Assembly: GCA_944391265.1 (NCBI GenBank)
Contig: CALXSX010000057.1
Span: 1-23,985, forward strand
From: an uncultured Clostridia bacterium
GTDB lineage: Bacteria; Bacillota; Clostridia; UBA1381
Direction of reading: 5' to 3'
DNA length: 23,985 nucleotides
This document shows, piece after piece, positions 15,672 to 23,336 of this stretch (position 1 is the first letter of the stretch; each line of letters begins with the position of its first letter). Position numbers and translations under genes: made by a program. The notes under the pieces were generated by a model that saw only the letters and a program-made list of their open reading frames with translations, searched no databases and was not told the DNA's origin.

Positions 15672-16736
15672 ATGGAAATTAAAATTACCAAAACAACAAA
15701 CCCCAAGACAAAGCCGGCAAAAGGCGAAAAGCTCGGTTTTGGCAGGATTTTTACAGATCATATGTTCATTATGAACTACACTGAGGGCAAGGGCTGGCAT
15801 GATGCGAGAATAGTTCCTTATCAGAAGATTTCTCTCGATCCGTCGGCAATGGTCTTCCATTACGGTCAGGAGATGTTTGAGGGGCTTAAGGCATACAGGG
15901 GTGTAGACGGAAAGATTCGTCTTTTCCGCCCGGACATGAACGCAAAAAGAGCAGCTGCAAGCAATGAAAGACTTTGTATTCCTAAGATTCCCGAGGACGA
16001 TTTCGTAGAGGCTATAAAGGCAATCGTAAAGGTTGACCAGGACTGGATTCCGGACGAGGAAGGAACGTCTCTCTACATTAGACCGTTTGTTATAGCAACC
16101 GATGAATTTCTTGGCGTTGCGCCGTCAAAGACGTACCTCTTTATTATAATCCTCTCACCGAGCGGAGCTTACTATGAAAACGGCCTTGCTCCGGTAGGCA
16201 TCTGGATTGAGGACGACTATGTAAGAGCCGTACGCGGCGGAATGGGCTTTGCAAAGACTGGTGGCAACTATGCTGCAAGCCTTGCGGCACAGGTTAAGGC
16301 TCATGACGATGGCTATTCGCAGGTTCTGTGGCTTGACGGTGTAGAGAGAAAGTATATAGAAGAAGTAGGAGCAATGAATATTTTCTTCAAAATAGACGGC
16401 AAGGTGGTAACGCCTATGCTGAACGGCAGTATACTTCCCGGCATAACTCGAAATTCCGTAATAACAATGTGCAAGGATATGGGCTATGAGGTAGAGGAGA
16501 GAAAGATTTCCGTTGACGAGCTCATAGAAGCGGCTCATTCGGGACGGCTTGAGGAGTGCTTCGGCTCAGGTACTGCGGCTGTAATTTCACCTGTCGGCAA
16601 ACTCAGATATGTTGACGATGTGTTCACAATCAACAATAACGAGATAGGCGAGCTCAGCCAGAAGCTCTATGATACCATAACAGGTATTCAGTGGGGCAAG
16701 GGCGAGGATAAATTTAATTGGGCAGTGATTCTTTGA
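15672..16736 (+). CDS. ilvE: Branched-chain amino acid aminotransferase
   Basis: PLP-dependent class IV aminotransferase interconverting Val, Leu and Ile with their 2-oxoacids, using glutamate/2-oxoglutarate. The 354-residue length and motifs match the BCAT type shared with eukaryotes and many Clostridia: FHYGQEMFEGLKAYRG near residue 60-75, LYIRPFVIATD, and the PLP lysine K195 in GFAKTGGNYAASL. VLWLDGVERKYIEEVGAMN and LPGITRNSVI follow. The SD AAAGAGG (15657-15663) precedes the ATG. I see no convincing promoter between the terminator at 15606 and the gene. It heads a gene-dense cluster and overlaps the next ORF by one base (TGATG). Confidence 0.95.
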   Translation: MEIKITKTTNPKTKPAKGEKLGFGRIFTDHMFIMNYTEGKGWHDARIVPYQKISLDPSAMVFHYGQEMFEGLKAYRGVDGKIRLFRPDMNAKRAAASNERLCIPKIPEDDFVEAIKAIVKVDQDWIPDEEGTSLYIRPFVIATDEFLGVAPSKTYLFIIILSPSGAYYENGLAPVGIWIEDDYVRAVRGGMGFAKTGGNYAASLAAQVKAHDDGYSQVLWLDGVERKYIEEVGAMNIFFKIDGKVVTPMLNGSILPGITRNSVITMCKDMGYEVEERKISVDELIEAAHSGRLEECFGSGTAAVISPVGKLRYVDDVFTINNNEIGELSQKLYDTITGIQWGKGEDKFNWAVIL

Positions 16737-17404
16737 TGCATAAAAGAGTATCTATATTCGCCGGCCACTACGGCAGCGGCAAGACAAACATTGCGATAAA
16801 TTACGCACTTATGCTGAAAAGCGAGGGAAAAAGGACGGAGATAGCCGACCTTGATATAGTGAATCCGTATTTCAGGACGAAGGACAGCGAGCAGGTGCTC
16901 AAAGCTCACGGCATACGTCTTATTTCCTCTGAATTTGCGAGTTCAAATGTCGATTTGCCGTCACTTCCGGCAGAGGCGTATTCCGTCATTGATGACAAGT
17001 CATGCTATGCAGTGCTTGACGTCGGCGGCGACGACAGGGGGGCTCTTGCTCTCGGCAGGTATATTCCGGCCATCGCCGAGGAAAACGACTACGAGATGTT
17101 TTTCGTTATAAATATGTACAGGCCCCTTACGCGTGATGCTGAAAGCACTGTCGAGATAATGCGCGAGATTGAGCAGGCGGCGCATATGCGCTTTACGTCT
17201 GTAATAAATAACTCAAATCTCGGAGATCAGACGACGGCAGACGATATTTTATCGTCGCTTGATTACGCCCAGAGCGTCGGACGCATGGCAGGTATCCCCG
17301 TAAAATACACAAGCGTGCTTGAAAAATTTGCGGATAAGCTTGATATAGACAACATTTTGCCTATAAGGATTTATGTAAATCAATCGTGGCAAAGAGAAAA
17401 ATAA
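16736..17404 (+). CDS. P-loop ATPase of unknown function, coupled to ilvE and the vor genes
   Basis: A 222-residue protein with Walker A GHYGSGKTN (G10-N18) at its very N-terminus. A DLDIVNPYFRTKD segment (about 41-53) recalls the SIMIBI/MinD-ParA class, and Walker B-like YAVLDVGGDDRGA lies near residues 90-102. It has a single cysteine (KSCYAV), hence no CxxC of the Mrp/NBP35 Fe-S carriers, and it lacks the deviant KGGxGKT form. ATG 16736 overlaps the ilvE stop (TGATG), so translation is probably coupled; the in-frame TTG at 16718 lies inside ilvE and lacks an SD. Position between an aminotransferase and an oxidoreductase suggests a role in assembling or regulating that pathway, but this is inference from neighbours only. 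Confidence 0.85.
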   Translation: MHKRVSIFAGHYGSGKTNIAINYALMLKSEGKRTEIADLDIVNPYFRTKDSEQVLKAHGIRLISSEFASSNVDLPSLPAEAYSVIDDKSCYAVLDVGGDDRGALALGRYIPAIAEENDYEMFFVINMYRPLTRDAESTVEIMREIEQAAHMRFTSVINNSNLGDQTTADDILSSLDYAQSVGRMAGIPVKYTSVLEKFADKLDIDNILPIRIYVNQSWQREK

Positions 17405-17405
17405 C

Positions 17406-17432
17406 CGGCAGCAGATACGCCCGCCGCTGCCG
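17406..17432 (+). other. Intercistronic hairpin before vorD
   Basis: CGGCAGC (17406-17412) pairs with GCTGCCG (17426-17432), 7 GC-rich base pairs with a 13-base loop and no U-tract. It lies between the ATPase stop and the vorD SD. It may be an mRNA processing or stability element. Confidence 0.45.
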
Positions 17433-17466
17433 CGGCTAAAATTACGGGCAGAAAGGCTATGGATAT

Positions 17467-17670
17467 ATGGCAAAGGTAACATTTAACACGGACTTGTGCA
17501 AGGGCTGCGGACTTTGCATAAACGCCTGTCCCAAACAGATATTGAAGTTTATGGATGAGATAAATTTAAAGGGTCATCACCCGGCAAATATAGCGGAGCC
17601 AGAAAAATGTATAGGCTGTGCGTTTTGTGCGACCATGTGCCCTGACTGTGTAATAACGGTTGAGAAATAA
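17467..17670 (+). CDS. vorD: 2-oxoacid:ferredoxin oxidoreductase delta subunit (2x[4Fe-4S] ferredoxin)
   Basis: A 67-residue ferredoxin-like protein with two complete cluster motifs, CKGCGLCINACP (residues 11-22) and CIGCAFCATMCP. It ferries electrons from the TPP subunit to external ferredoxin. Size, motif spacing and position directly before the alpha subunit match the delta subunit of four-subunit VOR/KOR enzymes. The SD GAAAGG (17451-17456) lies 10 bases upstream of the ATG. I use the Vor name because of the ilvE neighbourhood. A 2-oxoglutarate (Kor) specificity cannot be excluded. Confidence 0.9.
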   Translation: MAKVTFNTDLCKGCGLCINACPKQILKFMDEINLKGHHPANIAEPEKCIGCAFCATMCPDCVITVEK

Positions 17671-17758
17671 TCGGGTACGGGTTAAAGGGAGGCAATCCGC
17701 TTGCTTCTTTTTCACATCACTTATTTGTGCCGCTTGAGGCGGCGGAATGGAGGAAAAA

Positions 17759-18826
17759 ATGTCAGAGAAAGTTTTGATGAAGGGAAACGAAGCGCTGGCA
17801 GAAGCCGCCATAATGGCAGGCTGCCGTCACTACTTCGGATACCCTATCACACCTCAGACTGAGGTTGCGGCATATATGTCAAAAAGGATGCCGAAAATTG
17901 ACGGTGTGTTTTTGCAGGCTGAAAGTGAGCTTGCCGCAATAAATATGGTAATTGGAGTGGCATCTACAGGAAAGCGCGTGATGACTTCAAGCTCAAGCCC
18001 CGGCATATCGCTGAAAAGCGAGGGAATATCATACCTTGCAGGCTGTGACCTTCCGGCGCTTATAGTTAACGTGCAAAGGGGCGGACCCGGCCTTGGCGGA
18101 ATACAGCCGTCGCAGTCAGACTATTTTCATGCCACGCGGGGAGCCGGTCACGGCGACTCGCATATGATAGTGCTTGCACCGGCGTCCGTTCAGGAAATGG
18201 TTGACCTTGTATTCAAGGGCTTTGACCTCGCTGAAAAGTACAGAATGACATCGATGATTTTGTCAGACGGTACCATGGGACAAATGATGGAGCCTGTGAG
18301 TCTTGAAATAGGCGAAATAAACGAGTATGACAAGTCGTGGGCGCTCACCGGCACAAAGTGCGAAAGAGAGCCGAGAATAGTCAACTCGCTTTGCCTACAG
18401 CCTGAGGAGCTTGAAAGGCAGAACTTTGCAAGATTTGAGAGGTATAAGGTTGTAGAAGAAAAAGAGCCGATGTACGAACAGTACAGGATGGACGACGCCG
18501 AGGTGTGCATAGTAGCCTTCGGAGTTGCTTCCAGAATCTCAAAGAACGCCATTGACCTTGCAAGAGAGCAGGGAATAAAGGCGGGAATGATCAGACCCAT
18601 CACGCTGTGGCCGTTCCCGAAAAAGGCGCTCTCAGCGGCTGCCGGAAGGGCAAAAGCATTTGTTTCGGTAGAGCTTTCAATGGGACAGATGATTGAGGAT
18701 ATAGAGCTTGCGATAAGATGCTCAAGGCCTGTTCTTCTCTGCAACAGAGTCGGAGGCATAATACCGACAGTTGAGGAAGTGCTCGCAAAGATAGTTGAGG
18801 CTTCAAAAGTAGGAGGTGCTGAATAA
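17759..18826 (+). CDS. vorB: 2-oxoacid:ferredoxin oxidoreductase alpha subunit (VorB-type)
   Basis: Contains the pyrimidine-binding half of the thiamine diphosphate site and the transketolase C-terminal-like domain. The 355-residue product has MKGNEALAEAAIMAGCRHYFGYPITPQTE at its start (GYPITPxTE is the family signature). GVASTGKRVMTSSSSPGISLKSEG and QRGGPGLGGIQPSQSDY follow, the latter typical of VorB/KorA. The C-terminal domain (about 240-350) contains IRPITLWPFP. ATG 17759 is chosen: TGGAGG (17748-17753) sits 5 bases upstream, whereas the ATG at 17747 overlaps that SD. A small hairpin, GCCGC-TTGAG-GCGGC (17729-17743), lies just ahead of the SD and may tune translation. The product pairs with VorA, VorC and VorD. 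Confidence 0.93.
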   Translation: MSEKVLMKGNEALAEAAIMAGCRHYFGYPITPQTEVAAYMSKRMPKIDGVFLQAESELAAINMVIGVASTGKRVMTSSSSPGISLKSEGISYLAGCDLPALIVNVQRGGPGLGGIQPSQSDYFHATRGAGHGDSHMIVLAPASVQEMVDLVFKGFDLAEKYRMTSMILSDGTMGQMMEPVSLEIGEINEYDKSWALTGTKCEREPRIVNSLCLQPEELERQNFARFERYKVVEEKEPMYEQYRMDDAEVCIVAFGVASRISKNAIDLAREQGIKAGMIRPITLWPFPKKALSAAAGRAKAFVSVELSMGQMIEDIELAIRCSRPVLLCNRVGGIIPTVEEVLAKIVEASKVGGAE

Positions 18827-19575
18827 TGATGGTTTTTGAAAAACCGAAGGCGCTGACAGACAACGTAATGCACTACTGCCCCGGCTGCACACACGGGATA
18901 ATCCACCGCCTTGTAGCGGAGGCTATAGATGAGCTCGGAGTCCGCGGCAGGACTATAGGCGTAGCTTCTGTCGGCTGCTCTGTAATGTCATATAATTATT
19001 TCAATGTTGATATGGTTCAGGCGGCGCACGGACGTGCTCCTGCTGTCGCTACGGGAGTCAAGAGGTCTGACCCGAACAATATTGTCTTTACGTATCAGGG
19101 AGACGGAGACCTCGCCGCTATCGGAACAGCTGAAACGGTTCACTCCGCTGCAAGAGGCGAAAATATAACAGTTATTTTCGTAAATAACGCTATCTACGGA
19201 ATGACAGGCGGCCAGATGGCGCCGACGACTCTTCCGGGTCAGATAACGCAGACATCACCGTACGGACGTGACGTAAAAACGGTCGGATATCCTGTAAAGG
19301 TATGCGAAATGCTCGCTCAGCTTGACGGTGCGGCATACCTGGAAAGAGTGGCTGTGAACGACGTAAAGAATGTAAGAAACGCTAAAAGAGCTATAAAGAA
19401 GGCTTTCCAGAACCAGATAGACGGCAAGGGCTTTTCTCTTATCGAGGTTTTGTCCACGTGCCCGACAAACTGGGGACTTACGCCGCAGAAGGCGCTTGAG
19501 TGGCTTGAGGAAAACATGATGCCTTATTATCCGCTCGGAGTATATAAGGATAAGGAGGCGCAGGCTAATGACTAA
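18826..19575 (+). CDS. vorA: 2-oxoacid:ferredoxin oxidoreductase beta subunit (TPP-binding)
   Basis: The catalytic thiamine-diphosphate subunit that decarboxylates the 2-oxoacid and forms the acyl-CoA. In 249 residues it shows YCPGCTHGIIHRL at the N-terminus and GVASVGCSV. The TPP/Mg motif runs from GDGDLAAIG (about 92-100) to VNNAIYGMTGGQ (about 119-130), with QMAPTTLPGQ following. The cysteines that would hold a proximal cluster in pyruvate-type enzymes are few here. This fits the VOR/KOR class, whose clusters reside mainly in the delta subunit. The start ATG overlaps the vorB stop by one base (TAATG), with AGGAGG (18811-18816) upstream. An adjacent second ATG at 18829 is an equal alternative. 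Confidence 0.93.
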   Translation: MMVFEKPKALTDNVMHYCPGCTHGIIHRLVAEAIDELGVRGRTIGVASVGCSVMSYNYFNVDMVQAAHGRAPAVATGVKRSDPNNIVFTYQGDGDLAAIGTAETVHSAARGENITVIFVNNAIYGMTGGQMAPTTLPGQITQTSPYGRDVKTVGYPVKVCEMLAQLDGAAYLERVAVNDVKNVRNAKRAIKKAFQNQIDGKGFSLIEVLSTCPTNWGLTPQKALEWLEENMMPYYPLGVYKDKEAQAND

Positions 19576-20101
19576 ACAGATATTGCTCGCCGGATTCGGA
19601 GGTCAGGGTATTTTGTTCTCCGGAAAATTTCTGGCATATGAGGGGCTTGTTGAGGGCAGGGAGCTGAGCTGGCTTCCGTCATACGGCCCGGAGATGAGAG
19701 GCGGCACGGCAAATTGCAGCGTTATATTGAGCGACACGCCGATAGGCTCGCCTATCGTTACGCATCCGGACATACTGATAGCTATGAACCTTCCGTCGCT
19801 TGACAAGTACGAGTCAGAGGTTGTAAGCGGGGGAAAAATCTTTGTTGACAGCTCGCTTATTGACAGAGAGGTAAAAAGAGACGATATAGACGTTTACTAT
19901 ATCCCCGCGACAAAGATTGCTTCAGATGAAGGGCTTTCCGGTCTTGCAAATATGATTATGATAGGCTTTATGCTTAAAAATACAGATGTATGCTCTTACG
20001 AAAACGTTGACGCAACGATTGAAAAGCTTGTTCCCGCAAGAAAGAAGGATATGATAAGCCTTAATAAAAAAGCCATTGAGCTTGGCTATAACTTTAAATA
20101 A
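19568..20101 (+). CDS. vorC: 2-oxoacid:ferredoxin oxidoreductase gamma subunit
   Basis: The 177-residue gamma subunit, which forms the CoA-binding part of VOR/KOR enzymes. Signature GFGGQGI (residues 9-15), followed by SWLPSYGPEMRGGTANCSVILSD and IGSPIVTHPDILIAMNLPSLDKY, all family-typical. It overlaps vorA by 8 bases, with the SD AAGGAGG inside the vorA 3' end at about 19552-19558. This completes a D-B-A-C set on one transcript. Confidence 0.93.
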   Translation: MTKQILLAGFGGQGILFSGKFLAYEGLVEGRELSWLPSYGPEMRGGTANCSVILSDTPIGSPIVTHPDILIAMNLPSLDKYESEVVSGGKIFVDSSLIDREVKRDDIDVYYIPATKIASDEGLSGLANMIMIGFMLKNTDVCSYENVDATIEKLVPARKKDMISLNKKAIELGYNFK

Positions 20102-20114
20102 GGGAGGTTTGACG

Positions 20115-20666
20115 ATGAACGAACAGATCAAGGACATAGGCATACGCCTTGCCGCAATGAGAGAGGACTGCGACATAACAGCTGAGGAAATGGCGGAAAA
20201 GCTTGGCGTTGATATTGATACATACAAAGCATATGAAAAGGGCGAGCTCGACTTCTCTTTCAGCTTTATCTACAACGCGGCTGAAATTCTCGGAATTGAT
20301 GTTTTGGAACTCATAAGCGGTGATGCGCCTACTATTTCAATGTGCTGTATGGTGAAAAAGGATCAGGGTTACTCTGTGCACAGGGAGGAGCAGTATGACT
20401 ATAAGCACCTTGCCTACACTTTCAGGAATAAAAAGGCGGAGCCGTTTCTTGTGACGAGCTCACCCGATGACAAGCCTCCTGTTATGCACGGTCATGAGGG
20501 TCAGGAATTTAACTACGTTCTTTCCGGCAAGATGAGGTTTTACATAGGCGACATATCGTATGAGCTTTCAAAGGGAGACAGCATTTATTTTGATGCGAGC
20601 GTGCCTCATGCGGAAAAGGCTCTCGGCGATAAGCCGGTTAAGTTTATAGCAGTTGTTATCAAATAA
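20115..20666 (+). CDS. XRE-family regulator with C-terminal cupin domain
   Basis: Probable ligand-sensing transcriptional regulator of 183 residues. An N-terminal Cro/C1-type helix-turn-helix lies at about 6-62: IRLAAMREDCDITAEEMAEK, then DTYKAYEKGELDFSF, then AAEILGIDVLEL. A cupin_2 barrel (about 105-180) shows HGHEGQEFNYVLSGKMRFYIGD and GDSIYFDASVPHAEKAL; its histidines and Glu could bind a metal or a small acid. ATG 20115 is set by AGGGAGG (20101-20107), directly after vorC. An upstream in-frame ATG lies inside vorC. Located between vorC and the acyl-CoA synthetase, it probably controls this pathway in response to an organic acid or acyl-CoA (inference). Confidence 0.9.
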   Translation: MNEQIKDIGIRLAAMREDCDITAEEMAEKLGVDIDTYKAYEKGELDFSFSFIYNAAEILGIDVLELISGDAPTISMCCMVKKDQGYSVHREEQYDYKHLAYTFRNKKAEPFLVTSSPDDKPPVMHGHEGQEFNYVLSGKMRFYIGDISYELSKGDSIYFDASVPHAEKALGDKPVKFIAVVIK

Positions 20667-20689
20667 GAACTTATTACGAGGTGGAATAA

Positions 20690-22378
20690 ATGGCAATATA
20701 TGAAAAATTTGTCGGCGCAACGAGAGATGATTTTATTTCTCTTGAAGATGCGCAGCAAAATTACAAGCTCATGTACAACGATGACTTCAACTTTGCGTAC
20801 GATGTTCTTGATGAGCTGGGAAAAACAAAGCCGGATAAGCTTGCAATGGTTTGGCTGTCGAATGAGGGCGAGGAGAAGAGGTTTACCTTCCGCGATATGA
20901 TGCTTGCGTCAAACAAGGCGGCAAACTACTTTAAATCGCTCGGCATCAAAAAGGGCGACAGAGTAATGCTCGTGCTTAAGAGGAGCTATTATTTCTGGTT
21001 TTGTATACTCGGTCTGCATAAACTCGGCGCTGTAATCGTTCAGGCGACCGATATGCTCAAGGCAAAGGATTACATTTACAGATGCAATGCCGGGGACATA
21101 AAGGCTGTTGTAGTAACAGGCGACGGCGAGGCTACTACGTACTTTGATGAGGGAGCAGACCAGTGCAAAACCGTTAAGTACAAGTTTGTTACAAAGCATA
21201 AAAAGATAGGAAACGGCTGGATAGATTTTGAGGACGGCTTTGAAGCGGCAAGTGAGGACTGGAAGCGTCCGACCGGCAAAAAAGCGACCAAAGCTGACGA
21301 TATGATGCTGATGGCGTTTTCTTCCGGGACAACAGGTTATCCGAAAATAATTACACATAACTTCAAATATCCGCTCGGACATATCATGACCGGCGTGTTC
21401 TGGCACAGGGTGGCAGACGGCGGACTCCATTTCACAATATCTGATACCGGCTGGCTGAAATCGCTTTGGGGCAAGCTGTATGGTCAGTGGTTCGGTGAGA
21501 GCGCTGTGTTCGTTTATGATTTTGATAAATTTCACGGTGACGATATCCTTGAGAAGATAGAAAAGTACAAGATTACGACGTTCTGCGTGCCCCCGACAAT
21601 GTACAGAATGATGCTTCAGTACGACGTATCAAAGTACGACCTTTCATCACTTGTTCACTGCTGCACAGCGGGTGAGGCGCTTAATCCTGAGATATTCAAC
21701 AAGTGGTACGAGATGACAGGACTGAAGATATATGAAGGCTTCGGTCAGACGGAAACATGCCTTTGCATAGGTACCATATACCCGTGGACAGAGCCTGTTC
21801 CGGGTGCTATCGGCCTGCCTGTGCCCGGTTTTGACGTGCATATTCTTGACAGCGAGAACAAGTCGGTGCCAAGAGGTGCTACGGGCGAAATATCAATCAG
21901 GGTGCTTAGTGCCAAGAGAAAGCCGTGCGGTCTTATTGACACGTACAATTTCAGCGAAGAGGAAACGAAAAAATCTCTCTACGGCGGCTTTTACCACACA
22001 GGCGATACGGCTTATCGTGATGAGCTCGGCATGTTCAGATATGTCGGCAGAAATGATGATGTTATAAAATCGTCAGGCTATAGAATAGGGCCTTTTGAGA
22101 TAGAAAGTGTTCTACTTGAGCATCCGGCAGTGTTCGAGGTTGCCGTAACGGGCGTACCCGACCCTGTCAGAGGCTTTAATGTAAAGGCAACTATAGTTCT
22201 CGCATCAGGCTATGAGCCGAGCGATGAGCTCGTAAAGGAGCTGCAAAACTACGTCAAGAAAAACACCGCTCCGTATAAATACCCGAGGGTTGTTGAATTT
22301 GTCAGCGAGCTGCCTAAGACATTTAACGGAAAGATAAGGCGCGCCGAGATAAGAGACAGGGATTTGCACAAAAAATAA
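20690..22378 (+). CDS. AMP-forming acyl-CoA synthetase (acetyl/medium-chain type)
   Basis: Member of the ANL superfamily, activating a carboxylic acid to its CoA thioester through an acyl-adenylate. The 562-residue protein contains the P-loop-like A3 motif FSSGTTGYPK (210-219), YEGFGQTET (about 348-356) and the hinge aspartate region TGDTAYRDELGMFRYVGRNDDVIKSSGYRIGP. The catalytic lysine is K548 in FNGKIRR. It lacks the long N-terminus of canonical ~650-residue acetyl-CoA synthetases and is closer to the ~560-residue Acsm-like enzymes, which accept short, medium or branched acids. Beside vor and ilvE, an isobutyrate/isovalerate/2-methylbutyrate substrate is attractive but unproven. The SD GAGGTGG lies about 7 bases before the ATG. 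It directly follows the XRE-cupin gene. Confidence 0.92.
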   Translation: MAIYEKFVGATRDDFISLEDAQQNYKLMYNDDFNFAYDVLDELGKTKPDKLAMVWLSNEGEEKRFTFRDMMLASNKAANYFKSLGIKKGDRVMLVLKRSYYFWFCILGLHKLGAVIVQATDMLKAKDYIYRCNAGDIKAVVVTGDGEATTYFDEGADQCKTVKYKFVTKHKKIGNGWIDFEDGFEAASEDWKRPTGKKATKADDMMLMAFSSGTTGYPKIITHNFKYPLGHIMTGVFWHRVADGGLHFTISDTGWLKSLWGKLYGQWFGESAVFVYDFDKFHGDDILEKIEKYKITTFCVPPTMYRMMLQYDVSKYDLSSLVHCCTAGEALNPEIFNKWYEMTGLKIYEGFGQTETCLCIGTIYPWTEPVPGAIGLPVPGFDVHILDSENKSVPRGATGEISIRVLSAKRKPCGLIDTYNFSEEETKKSLYGGFYHTGDTAYRDELGMFRYVGRNDDVIKSSGYRIGPFEIESVLLEHPAVFEVAVTGVPDPVRGFNVKATIVLASGYEPSDELVKELQNYVKKNTAPYKYPRVVEFVSELPKTFNGKIRRAEIRDRDLHKK

Positions 22379-22406
22379 GCTTCTTTAAAAAGGAAAGGTA
22401 ACAGCT

Positions 22407-23057
22407 ATGAAAACAGATGTAAAAAAATTAACGCTGCTTGCGATGTTTGCGGCAGTGGCATACATAGTTATGTTTGTGGGCAGGATACCTATTTCAACAG
22501 TCGATTTCTTAAAATATGACCCGAAAGATGTTGTTATAGTTATCTGCGGTTTTACGGCAGGACCGCTTGCGGCGCTTGCTGTGACGGTTGTCGTTGCGCT
22601 AATCGAGATGGTGACCGTAAGTTCAACCGGCGTAATAGGCTTTTTCATGAATGTGATATCGACTGCGGCGTTTGCGTGCACAGCGTCGTTTGTGTACAAG
22701 AAAAAGCACACACTTTCCGGCGCGGCAGGAGGACTGGCGCTCGGCGGAGTTGCCATGGTAGCAGTTATGCTTGCGTGGAACTATCTTGTAACGCCGCTTT
22801 ATATGAACGTTACAAGGGAACAGCTGGCGGCTATGCTGATACCGGTATTTCTTCCGTTTAACGCGCTGAAAGCGTCAATCAATATAGCGATAACGCTTAT
22901 AATATACAAGCCCGTTTCAAGAGTGCTTAAGCACATAGGTACGCCTTCCGGCGAGCAGCCGCACAAAGGTAGCTACAATAAAGCTGTCCTTGTAGTAGCG
23001 GCGCTGCTCCTCGTTACAAGCATACTCGTTGTGCTTGCAATGAAGGGCATAATATAA
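22407..23057 (+). CDS. ECF transporter S component, RibU-like
   Basis: A 216-residue membrane protein with about six hydrophobic segments, the size of the substrate-binding S subunits of energy-coupling factor vitamin importers. The N-terminal pattern LTLLAMFAAVAYIVMFVGRIP, then FLKYDPKDVVIVICGFTAGPLAAL, and NVISTAAFACTASFVYKKKHT resemble RibU (riboflavin). The FLKYDPKD segment is the main reason for the riboflavin guess. EcfA/T partners are not in this window, as is usual for group II ECF systems. No FMN riboswitch fits in the 28 bases ahead of it. The SD AAAGGAAAGG lies about 6 bases upstream, and the gene follows the synthetase by 28 bases, so it could be co-transcribed with it. Confidence 0.8.
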   Translation: MKTDVKKLTLLAMFAAVAYIVMFVGRIPISTVDFLKYDPKDVVIVICGFTAGPLAALAVTVVVALIEMVTVSSTGVIGFFMNVISTAAFACTASFVYKKKHTLSGAAGGLALGGVAMVAVMLAWNYLVTPLYMNVTREQLAAMLIPVFLPFNALKASINIAITLIIYKPVSRVLKHIGTPSGEQPHKGSYNKAVLVVAALLLVTSILVVLAMKGII

Positions 23058-23300
23058 AGGCTTGCAATACAGAAAAATATGATATGCTTCAGGCGACAGC
23101 CGGAGCAGCGGTGTTAGGCTGGTTTTCAACCAGAGCTGCCGTTTTGATACCGGCTCTTTCCTCGAGGAGAATATTATTTTACGCTTTTTAACTATTTGGA
23201 CTGTTATAATTTCAGTGTTTTTTTGCCTTATACACTTTAACCAAAAACAATGCAAAACATTGCGATTTTTATTTAAAGTTGTCATTTTTTATTATTCGTA
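23058..23300. other. Intergenic region after ribU-like gene with nested stem-loop
   Basis: No ORF of note. A three-tier nested stem-loop is visible. AGCCGG (23098-23103) pairs with CCGGCT (23150-23155). GCAGC (23105-23109) pairs with GCTGC (23135-23139). CTGGTT (23119-23124) pairs with AACCAG (23128-23133) around TTC. CTTTCCTC follows rather than a true U-tract, so terminator function is possible but weak. It could be a structured RNA. The rest, to the promoter at 23301, is T-rich and featureless. Confidence 0.45.
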
Positions 23301-23330
23301 TTGACAACTCAGAAGAAAATGTGGTATGAT
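23301..23330 (+). promoter_or_regulatory. Sigma-A promoter of the T-box/leuA transcript
   Basis: TTGACA (23301-23306), 18 bases, TATGAT (23325-23330). Transcription should start near 23337, just ahead of the T-box leader. Confidence 0.82.
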
Positions 23331-23336
23331 AATAGA

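Noticed and set aside
17701..17760. Possible leader peptide from TTG 17701 behind AAAGGGAGG
   Set aside because: The SD is good, but the frame runs on into vorB out of frame without leader-like features. A stray SD or part of the vorB leader is simpler.
18190..18906. 238-codon minus-strand ORF across vorB/vorA
   Set aside because: Antisense shadow of well-supported subunits; no ribosome binding site or family match.
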